Positions 57,514 through 64,000 of a stretch of DNA of 64,000 bases are shown here, piece by piece. How positions within the stretch are numbered: the first letter of the stretch is position 1; the number at the start of each line of letters is the position of its first letter. A model generated the notes under the pieces. The model had not been told where the DNA came from. It ran no database searches and worked only from the letters and a program-made list of their open reading frames with translations. Where the stretch lies: NCBI GenBank assembly GCA_900299005.1, contig OMID01000025.1, positions 50,513 through 114,512 on the forward strand, written 5' to 3'. The stretch comes from Oxalobacteraceae bacterium. Its GTDB lineage: Bacteria > Pseudomonadota > Gammaproteobacteria > Burkholderiales > Burkholderiaceae_D. A program made the translations under genes and the position numbers.

Positions 57514-58695
57514 CTAAAATTGATAATTGAATCCGACTTGCAGGCTACGCGCACTGAAAGGAAGCAGACCCTCATCCGGCTTACCTTGCAATGCCCAACC
57601 AGATCGCTGATCGTATTTCTCGATTTTTACATCCACTAATAAATCCCGGTTAATTTGCTTTGACAACTTAGCACCAATCGTTCGAGCGCCAAAGGCCGAT
57701 AGACGCTGGTCTTCGGAGTAATAGCGCATCGTTGGATCAGGAAAAATCGGCAGATTAGGCTGCGCAGGGTCTGATGGCACATAAAATGAAGCCGCATTCT
57801 GCGTGTACAGTCGCAACAGCGGCATCAGACTCCAGCCATGGGCTAAAGGCTGGACATATTCTAGATTGATCGTATGCGCATCAATGCCAAACGAATCAGT
57901 GTAGTAGCGATAGCTGATCCGAGAGGTGCCGCCCACAGCATCCCAGTAATGATTCCATCGACTTAAGAGACTTTGTGCTTGTCGGTGACGCGGTCGCTGG
58001 TCCATGGATTTATAGGGGTCATTGTAGTATCCATTTCCGTCTGAATATCGCAGAGTAAGCTGCAAGATATCCGCTGTGGTGAGTATTTGCGTTACACCAG
58101 TGATCAGATCAATAATTTGTTTGTGTTCATCCACCACAAGTCTGTTGGCCGGATTGATGCTGTCATAGGTATAACTGGCGCCTAATGTCACTTCAGTATT
58201 TTTCCCGTTTAAAAACCAGACATGAGTAGCAGACACGCTGCTGGATTCATAATCTCGCTCTTTGGATTTGGCAATCCCAAGCGTTTCTGCACGCTCCGGA
58301 TATAGATGCGTTACTGATGCGCTGACCGCATTGCGCACATCGAACATTTTTGTCAGTGCCTTCGTGTGATAACGGGGCGAAGCGCCTGAAACCGTATCAT
58401 TCCCAAGGGAGGTATTAAGCAGCCACTCGTCCTTGAAAGGGATGCTAAGCATCAGCATGGGGGCACGAACACGAATGCGATCGGCACCCGGTTGGCTATC
58501 GAGGTAATCGAGATATTTCAACTGCAAGATGGCCTTTTCAGGAGCGGTTTCTGCGTCGGCTGATGGCGCAAGCGGAAGCAGTAGTGAAGCAAGCAGCAGG
58601 CCCGAACGTAGCGAGGGTGCAGGTGAGGCGACATCGGCGGGAGACAATGACGTCAGAATATCCCGCTCGGTGGCACCAATTTCAATTGCATCCAC
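57514..58695 (-). CDS. DUF3570 outer-membrane-like protein with flavinylation motif
   Basis: 393 residues from a GTG at 58695 preceded by GGGAGG, overlapping the DUF4266 stop; an ATG further upstream is less likely. A signal-like segment LLLASLLLPLAPSADAETAP follows a 30-residue polar N-terminus. The body is rich in alternating aromatic and polar residues and ends LQVGFNYQF, the C-terminal aromatic signature of outer-membrane beta-barrels. DTVSGASP (codons at 58398-58378 for D through S) exactly fits the ApbE target motif. Fits a flavin-bearing surface redox protein; cofactor attachment is inferred, not shown. Confidence 0.88.
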   Translation of the reverse strand: MDAIEIGATERDILTSLSPADVASPAPSLRSGLLLASLLLPLAPSADAETAPEKAILQLKYLDYLDSQPGADRIRVRAPMLMLSIPFKDEWLLNTSLGNDTVSGASPRYHTKALTKMFDVRNAVSASVTHLYPERAETLGIAKSKERDYESSSVSATHVWFLNGKNTEVTLGASYTYDSINPANRLVVDEHKQIIDLITGVTQILTTADILQLTLRYSDGNGYYNDPYKSMDQRPRHRQAQSLLSRWNHYWDAVGGTSRISYRYYTDSFGIDAHTINLEYVQPLAHGWSLMPLLRLYTQNAASFYVPSDPAQPNLPIFPDPTMRYYSEDQRLSAFGARTIGAKLSKQINRDLLVDVKIEKYDQRSGWALQGKPDEGLLPFSARSLQVGFNYQF

Positions 58696-58909
58696 AGCCA
58701 CCACCTCCCACCGTGGCGCCGCCCGATGCTGCTTCTTTACTACTGTAGGTGTGCTCGCTGAAGGCAGATTCAGCACGATCATTATCAAAGGTCATTTCTT
58801 GCTTGGCTAAATTACCTTTTTCCCAGGGCTGAACAACGCTCAGATTCGTGCAAGCGGACAGAAAAACCAAGGTGAGGAGGTATAGCAGTGCGGTAAACCT
58901 GAGTCGCAT
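58682..58909 (-). CDS. DUF4266 lipoprotein
   Basis: 75 residues. Signal with lipobox: LLYLLTLVFLSACTN, acylated Cys at 20. The core PWEKGNLAKQEMTFDNDRAE then SAFSEHTYSSKEAASGGATV matches DUF4266. It ends GGGGCGCN, a Gly/Cys-rich tail whose two Cys could be redox-active or ligand-binding. The ATG overlaps the thioredoxin stop (TAATG) and its 3' end overlaps the DUF3570 start. Confidence 0.93.
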   Translation of the reverse strand: MRLRFTALLYLLTLVFLSACTNLSVVQPWEKGNLAKQEMTFDNDRAESAFSEHTYSSKEAASGGATVGGGGCGCN

Positions 58910-59424
58910 TATTTTTCCTCCAACGCTTCGCGTATTGCCCTCTCCAGCGCATCCTTGCTTGAACTGGTAAACCCGGAATGCTCCATCAGGATCCGCCCCT
59001 GTCGATCAATGAGATAACTGGTTGGCATTCCCTTGATACCATAGCTGCGCGGAGTGCCGCCGGTCGAATCAAACGCAACCCCGAACTGAGCTGGATGCTC
59101 AAGCAGAAATTGGCGAGCGTCAGCTTCCTTGGTATCGAGATTAACGGCTAACACTTGTAAACCCTTGACCCCATACTTGGCCTGCATTGCATTCATCCAC
59201 GGAAAGGACTGTCGGCAAGGGCCACACCATGAAGCCCAGAAATCGAGATAAATGATCTGCCCACGGTGCGCCGCGATCGTGACCGCTGTGCCAGAGGCAG
59301 ATTTTGCAGAAATTTCCGGGGCTGGTTGATGAGGTTCAAGGGCATTCGCACTGGCCATAAGCACAACGGACAGTAAACCCACGATTAATCGCCATGTTGT
59401 CTGATGCCGCCGGAGGTGTATCAA
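58909..59424 (-). CDS. TlpA-like thiol-disulfide oxidoreductase
   Basis: 171 residues from a TTG at 59424 (GGGAG six bases upstream; protein MIHLRRHQTTWRLIVGLLSV). Signal peptide GLLSVVLMASANA. The redox motif is DFWASWCGPCRQSFPWMNAM (CGPC). Later GGTPRSYGIKGMPTSYLIDR holds the cis-Pro. Probably periplasmic. The longer frame to 59499 lacks a good start. First gene of the DUF4266-DUF3570-ApbE cassette. Confidence 0.92.
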   Translation of the reverse strand: MIHLRRHQTTWRLIVGLLSVVLMASANALEPHQPAPEISAKSASGTAVTIAAHRGQIIYLDFWASWCGPCRQSFPWMNAMQAKYGVKGLQVLAVNLDTKEADARQFLLEHPAQFGVAFDSTGGTPRSYGIKGMPTSYLIDRQGRILMEHSGFTSSSKDALERAIREALEEK

Positions 59425-59645
59425 AGTAGGCTCCCGAGTAGTGAGAATGGGTAGCCATTCACCTACAGTGGCCAGTAAAAAATTATCTGGGCAATGCAAA
59501 CCCTATGTCAATTCTTCGATACAGCCACTTCAATTACTTGTGAAAATTGTCAGCTATCTGAAAGAAAGTTGTTGAGTATGAAATCAACACGCGCTGCCCT
59601 ACTAGCGAAATCACGCCGGAAGAGTACCGTTTTCAGTTGGAGGCT

Positions 59646-59756
59646 CTGTCTAAATGAGCGCCGCGAAACGGCGCAGTCGCTGGCAAGGCAGGGACGCCGC
59701 AAACAGTACCGAGGTACGGCAAAGCAGTGGCAACGCTGCCAGCGACCTAACGAGAG
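59646..59756 (+). repeat. MITE-like repeat, copy D (111 bp)
   Basis: Left end CTGTCTAAATGAGCGCC, right end AACGAGAGG. Interior GTGGCAACGCTGCCAGCGAC resembles A, B and C. Lies in the gap between the redox cassette and parA, facing copy E. Confidence 0.82.
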
Positions 59757-59823
59757 GGCCCCTTAATCAAGTCTGATTGCGCCGCAGAGAGAGCGGCATA
59801 TGCAATCTGAAGCCGGCAAAAAG

Positions 59824-59940
59824 TGTCTCAGAAGATCTGACTCACTGTCGCCAAGAGCGTTGGGGGCGTCTTGCCGTGCGTTTGTGCTGTCTGCAGCATT
59901 GTCGCCTTGCCATCAAGCTGACGAGATAGGTTCTGAGACA
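59824..59940 (-). repeat. MITE-like repeat, copy E (117 bp) with perfect 10-bp ends
   Basis: TGTCTCAGAA at 59824-59833 and TTCTGAGACA at 59931-59940 are a perfect inverted repeat. The interior holds GCATTGTCGCCTTGCCATCA and CGAGATAGG, shared with the reverse complement of copies A and B. It ends three bases before the ParA stop codon, so it is tightly placed. Confidence 0.88.
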
Positions 59941-59943
59941 GGA

Positions 59944-60801
59944 CTATTTATGCGTCTTCAGGAATGAAGGTGGCTGACGATCGCGATGCCTGAAATGTGC
60001 GATCTCGTGTGACTGCAGCGAGGGAGGCTGATGCCTTCGCGTCGTCCGAGACAACAAGAATCGATCGAGTACCGTGCCCGCATCTCGTGCCGTACTGGAA
60101 GGTATTTTTCGATGCTCTATTTCCTCATCAGGATCGCTGTTGACCATCAGTGTCTCTACGGCACGAGCGAATTCAATAAAATTTTGCTTTATTTCCTCGT
60201 TATCTGATTCAAACAAAAACGATTGACAGAAATAATCCTGAACTTCAGTTTTGTAGGCGACGGGCGGGGAAAGGAAAAATTCAAAATTGAAGGTTCGTCT
60301 AAGCATACGCGAATAATCCTCCACTTCGCGAATTCTGCTGGGAACAATGATCAATGCAGGTGGCTTTCTGAGCTTTGAGTCAATGATGTGGGAAATTCGC
60401 TCGAGGAAATCAACCGTGCTGTCCAGTTCTATCTTTGATAGTGAGCACGGAACGAGCAGAAAATCAAAGTCGAAAAAGAATTCTTTGGGTAGGAGATCAT
60501 TCCAGGTCAGGTCCGTGATCACCACATCATTGCTTTGACTGGCGTGACGCAAGATCCTGGCGATATTAAGGCTGGTGATTCCATTACTTTTGCCGCGCTC
60601 CAGATTGAATGCCGCATTGCCTGAACCTGCGTCGCCCGCTCCGCTAAGCCATTTGCTTGAGGTGGCCTGGTGATCCAAATCAACCAGCGCTGACCTCACC
60701 TTGGTCATCCTGTTGAAGTACGCTGCAAGGTTGACTGACAGAGTACTTTTACCAACGCCACCTTTTTGGCTGGTGATCAGAATTTTGTATGTCTTGCTCA
60801 T
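59944..60801 (-). CDS. ParA/MinD-like ATPase
   Basis: 285 residues from MSKTYKILITSQKGGVGKST. The deviant Walker A is KGGVGKS; the switch motif is VDLDHQATSSKWLS; the later DVVITDLTWNDLL is a Walker B-like region. No ParB or McdB gene and no membrane-targeting helix is recognisable, so it is an orphan. The C-terminal tail is basic (RRHQPPSLQSHEIAHFRHRD). It could position a surface or secretion component; the RTX gene downstream of the gap is one candidate. Confidence 0.88.
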   Translation of the reverse strand: MSKTYKILITSQKGGVGKSTLSVNLAAYFNRMTKVRSALVDLDHQATSSKWLSGAGDAGSGNAAFNLERGKSNGITSLNIARILRHASQSNDVVITDLTWNDLLPKEFFFDFDFLLVPCSLSKIELDSTVDFLERISHIIDSKLRKPPALIIVPSRIREVEDYSRMLRRTFNFEFFLSPPVAYKTEVQDYFCQSFLFESDNEEIKQNFIEFARAVETLMVNSDPDEEIEHRKIPSSTARDAGTVLDRFLLSRTTRRHQPPSLQSHEIAHFRHRDRQPPSFLKTHK

Positions 60802-61368
60802 GGCAGTTATCGAATACAAAATTAGCGGCCTCACAGAAGATCACAACCGGCTCGATGTGTCAAACACTATTCAATACAGCTGCGGCACCCCCAGGTAGTC
60901 TGACTCGGCTGATAAATAGCCAATACAACATGAAAATGTAAAAACCATAACGGAAGCACATGCGGTTACTGGCAGGATCACCCAGCGGTCCGTAATCCGA
61001 AGACGGAGGCGGGCACAGGACCACTTCGGGTTATTTCCATAGGCCATACAGTGCGCTTGGGCGAGACTTCGGCCTGCATGATGGCGTCCGCTTTTTCTTC
61101 ACCGGACGTGCGCACGGGAATTTTTAGACGGCGGCGCCCGCGAGATGACTCATTAGTTATTTTTCCAACTGAATGGCGCCTATCTTGGCACCTTCACTTC
61201 CCCGGCGGCCCTTCGGCGTCGACAAGGCAGGCTTGCAAGACACTGGGAGTTTTACAGCAATTACCGGAGATCTTTTTGCTCGGACTTTTTAGACGATGGT
61301 GGATGAGGGATGGCGGGTTTCAATCGTCTCACTGCTGAATTTTTGACGTTAAACATTCAGAAAACACT
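60802..61368. other. 567-base stretch without a supportable gene
   Basis: No recognisable protein or RNA. Short open frames on both strands have no family features. The region shows several T-rich runs (GCTTTTTCTTC and ATTTTTAGACG), and a long minus frame through 61150-61020 is low-quality. It may be degenerate DNA or an untranslated promoter/UTR region for parA. Confidence 0.5.
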
Positions 61369-63435
61369 TTATGAAACGTACATGAAATCTGCTTTATTCA
61401 AGGTATCTGATATACCTACCATCGCTATTTCAACTGCAGCCTTTCTTCCAACGCCATCGGGATCAAACCACAAAATCCCGCCATTATCCAGCTTCAGTCT
61501 TTCTCCGATGACACCGTCTTTTAAGAGTTTGTTTTTATCAAACAATGTACGGAACTCTGTCCCATTAAGTGCAATTTTGTCTTCGCCCGACTCGAAATCC
61601 ACAATCGTATCGAAGGTTTTTCTCTTCTCTTTTGTCACCACAAACACATCATCCCCACCTCCTCCAAAAAGCGTGTCTTTTCCAGAACCACCACGAATGA
61701 CATTATCAACACCGTTGCCAGATAAAATATTGGCGCCTGCATCGCCTGTTAAATTCAAGCGACGTGCGCCAGCCAGCATCGCATTTTCAATGCCATCCCA
61801 CTGCCGCGCACGAAGATCAAGATTGAATTCTTCCGTCATCACCGAGTCAGAATCACCTTTCTGACCCGCAATCACTCGGTCTGCTTTGTCATTGACCATG
61901 AAGGTATCATTTACTTCTGTACCGCTGAGCTTATCGCGCTGGCCCTTGATGCCTGTGATTACTTGATTAGAAATGGTATCTGATACCGAGACGATCTTTT
62001 CTTGAAAGTCAGTGACCGCACTACGTTCAACAGCGGGCAAGATTTCAGGTTCGGGAGTACTCGCTGCGATTGGCGCTTTCCAAAGCAAAGGCAGTTGTTC
62101 TACCGGCTTTCCATCAACGATGGGCCACCAGTCCTCGTTGTATTGCGTGACCCATTCAGAGGTCGAACCGCCAGCATAAGTAAATTGATAGGTTTGAACA
62201 TATAGCTTCTCGCCCGTTGTAGAGGTTTCGATTGTCGTAGTGAGCCGACTGCTATATCCATATGAATCCGTGGTCTCTGACGCAATCAGTCTCCATTCTG
62301 GCGTGTAGGTATTTGTTGAGCGATACGTTACCGTATCAGCCTGTTGCTCATTTCCGGTAATATCTTTTGTGATGAATACTGCACCCCAGATCGCATCAAT
62401 TTGTTTCTCTGTGGTTCGCTGAGAGTAGTATCCGGATGAGTCCTTGTAACTGTTTTCAAGAAGGTTGCCCCTCTCGTCCAGAATTTCTTTTGATTGATAA
62501 GCGTACCCATTCGGGCCCGCCCCACTGGAAATTACCGTGTATTCCTGGGTTGTATTATCAAAAGTTCTCTCAGTTGAAGACTTATTACCATTGCTATCTG
62601 AGTAGTCCGATTTGATTACATTCCACTTTCCATCGTACTCTGTGAACGACGTATAGCTATAAACTGCCCCGGTGCCTTCGCTCGAGATGATTATTTTCGT
62701 GATCGAGCCATCCTCGGATTTTTTGTATTCCTGTAGTGTCGATGATTTATATCCACTACTGTCTTCGTAACGAGATTCCAACAAATTGTTTTCTGCGTCA
62801 GATAGCTGGTAGGAAGTCCACGTGAAGTCACCACTTTCGCCCGACGAGTCTGTTTGGATGTACGTTTGACCCTCTTTGGTGATCGGCTTGTATGATGTTT
62901 CCGACCAAGCGCCAAACATGCTGTGATACGCGGTCTTACTCAGTACACCTTCCACTGTGTAGTGGTTAGTGGTGGTGTACCCGGCACCGGTGGTCAAGAT
63001 TTTGTACCCTATTTTTGCCCCCTCGTTATCGAATAAATCGACAGGGTCTGACACGGTTTCTTCCCAATAGACAGGCTTGCAGCGCGCATTGGTAAAGTCA
63101 CCCGGCACTGGGTCAATGCCACCTGTCCGAGGCGCCACTGGCATCGATTGAGAGAGCGCTCTGGCGCCGGCGTCAGAAACCGGACCACTATCCTTTTCCA
63201 AGCCATTGAACCAAAAATCAAAGCCGCGGGCTTTGCCTGGGCTTGAAAATTCAAGCGCGGGAAAAATCGAGCTTGAGGTAACTACCTGAGCCTGAATACC
63301 GCCGAATCCCTGATCGTCTAACCAGGTAGGATGCTCTTTTAGAAAAACTTCATAAAGTCTCTGGTAGTCCGACGAAGAGTTTTTGTCTTCTTGTGACAAA
63401 ACAGAACTTTTTCCCGCCGTAAGTGAGAAGGTCAT
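61369..63435 (-). CDS. large RTX-type secreted protein with internal tandem repeats
   Basis: 688 residues, GGAGG before the ATG. No signal peptide. Residues about 215-460 contain at least four imperfect repeats of 45-50 residues marked by DSSGYKSST, DSNGNKSST, DSSGYYSQR and DSYGYSSRL, each followed by a Thr/Glu-rich strand, an arrangement like YD-repeat shells. The C-terminal third has Ca-binding repeats (NGVDNVIRGGSGKDTLFGGG) and the end EIAMVGISDTLNKADFMYV, typical of type I secretion substrates. No exporter is nearby. AT-rich. Confidence 0.88.
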   Translation of the reverse strand: MTFSLTAGKSSVLSQEDKNSSSDYQRLYEVFLKEHPTWLDDQGFGGIQAQVVTSSSIFPALEFSSPGKARGFDFWFNGLEKDSGPVSDAGARALSQSMPVAPRTGGIDPVPGDFTNARCKPVYWEETVSDPVDLFDNEGAKIGYKILTTGAGYTTTNHYTVEGVLSKTAYHSMFGAWSETSYKPITKEGQTYIQTDSSGESGDFTWTSYQLSDAENNLLESRYEDSSGYKSSTLQEYKKSEDGSITKIIISSEGTGAVYSYTSFTEYDGKWNVIKSDYSDSNGNKSSTERTFDNTTQEYTVISSGAGPNGYAYQSKEILDERGNLLENSYKDSSGYYSQRTTEKQIDAIWGAVFITKDITGNEQQADTVTYRSTNTYTPEWRLIASETTDSYGYSSRLTTTIETSTTGEKLYVQTYQFTYAGGSTSEWVTQYNEDWWPIVDGKPVEQLPLLWKAPIAASTPEPEILPAVERSAVTDFQEKIVSVSDTISNQVITGIKGQRDKLSGTEVNDTFMVNDKADRVIAGQKGDSDSVMTEEFNLDLRARQWDGIENAMLAGARRLNLTGDAGANILSGNGVDNVIRGGSGKDTLFGGGGDDVFVVTKEKRKTFDTIVDFESGEDKIALNGTEFRTLFDKNKLLKDGVIGERLKLDNGGILWFDPDGVGRKAAVEIAMVGISDTLNKADFMYVS

Positions 63436-63838
63436 GTGAATCCTCCTGCAAAGCAGTATTGACGGTAAAGGTACCCATCATCGCAAGTTGAAACAGCACT
63501 CACTACCCCATCAAGCATGGAGTTTATTTTGCTCCTTGTTTAGCGGGCAACCTTAGATGGCCTTGTGGCTGATTGTCAAGCCACTGGCACATAGGGTTGG
63601 TCTGAGGCCGAAAATCATTCGACCCTAAGGTTTTTACCATGTCGCCGGAATGACCTGAAGCATCTCGCTGAAAAAACTGCACGATCAGATGCTCGTTTAC
63701 GCCCTACGTTGGAACTGGTGAAGTGAGAAATGGCGGTGTCATGAACACTGCGATTGACACGGACGATTTTCACGTCACGTTTATGGCACAGTTAACGACT
63801 TAGCTGATGAATGACTCGTCGTAAGTGCTTGATTTCAT
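63436..63838. other. 403-base stretch without a supportable gene
   Basis: Precedes the RTX gene on its 5' side and so contains its promoter, which I cannot pin to a hexamer pair. No protein or RNA gene is credible. Confidence 0.4.
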
Positions 63839-63883
63839 TGGCCTGCCCAGCACGACTCGAACGTGCGACCTACGGCTTAGAAG
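63839..63883 (-). tRNA. 3' half of a tRNA-Arg(TCT): integration-site remnant
   Basis: On the minus strand the sequence reads from the anticodon loop CTTCTAA, stem GCCGT, variable AGGTC, T-arm GCACG-TTCGAGT-CGTGC, acceptor 3' strand TGGGCAG, discriminator G and CCA. This is the exact 3' half of a tRNA-Arg(TCT). The DNA before the anticodon loop (63884 onward, to the right) shows no 5' half: ATAAAG replaces the required complement ACGGC. Such a 3' half, broken at the anticodon loop, is what integrases that target tRNA genes leave at an element's distal end. As the fragment reads leftwards, the element would extend to the right of 63883, beyond the window. Confidence 0.85.
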
Positions 63884-64000
63884 CTTTATTTTCTTTTTGA
63901 TAACCTTTGTTAATCAATGCCTAACAGTAGCCTGAAATCCACCGTAGCGTGTGCGGTGTGATTTCTGGCACTGAATGGCTGTGACTGGCAGACAGTGGTG

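Noticed and set aside
59494..59766. 90-residue plus-strand frame
   Set aside because: Its second half is simply a translation of MITE copy D; the same amino-acid pattern arises from copies A and C in other frames.
60802..61368. Possible gene remnants in the gap before the 688-residue RTX gene
   Set aside because: Frames on both strands are short, unrelated to known families, and not supported by start signals.

Overview
The window is a stretch of betaproteobacterial chromosome. The evidence is gene order: an ilvI-ilvH-ilvC block followed by psd-pssA-leuA, and a long minus-strand run leuC-(entericidin)-leuD-leuB-asd-fimV-truA-trpF-trpB-trpA-accD-folC-dedD-purF-metZ, both arrangements characteristic of Betaproteobacteria. 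I cannot name the genus. Most of the first 47 kb is core metabolism with moderately high GC. The last 16 kb, and an island at about 6.8-9.5 kb, are visibly more AT-rich and accessory.

Layout. 1-2.6 kb: end of a pnp gene and rpsO. 2.7-3.4 kb: a small heat-shock gene behind a sigma-32-type promoter. 3.4-12.8 kb: leuA, pssA, psd, an inserted AT-rich gene of unknown function (7505-9298), then ilvC, ilvH, ilvI with a terminator/attenuator upstream of ilvI. 13.3-16.4 kb: RDD membrane protein, lipase-like hydrolase, TetR regulator, LOG-family protein. 16.4-33.4 kb: the amino-acid, folate and fatty-acid superoperon. 33.5-38.6 kb: M48 lipoprotein protease, two MFS transporters, chorismate synthase, CBS-pair protein. 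38.8-45.2 kb: metY, alpha/beta hydrolase, YihY, WrbA, DUF2069, FAD-linked oxidase, DUF4124. 45.2-48.6 kb: small regulators, an adhesin-E-like protein between two inverted repeats, and an orphan FlaG. 48.8-63.4 kb: three type I secretion-like proteins, YqhA, a PQQ dehydrogenase operon, a FMN-binding protein and protease pair, a redox cassette, and an orphan ParA. 63.84 kb: a 3' half of tRNA-Arg(TCT), the signature of an integration junction.

The most interesting system is the minus-strand cassette at 55.3-59.4 kb: a TlpA-like thioredoxin, a DUF4266 lipoprotein ending in a Cys-rich tail, a DUF3570 outer-membrane-like protein, ApbE (FAD:protein FMN transferase), and a secreted-type protein. The DUF3570 protein carries DTVSGAS and the secreted-type protein carries DSISGAS. 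Both match the flavinylation motif (D-x-x-S/T-G-A-S/T) that ApbE modifies, so the cassette may build a flavin-bearing extracytosolic redox system.

A second theme is a family of short (75-117 bp) palindromic, MITE-like repeats at seven sites, concentrated around accessory genes; one copy lies inside the folC-accD gap. Candidate leader peptides precede leuA and ilvI, and several perfect hairpins mark transcription or processing control points.
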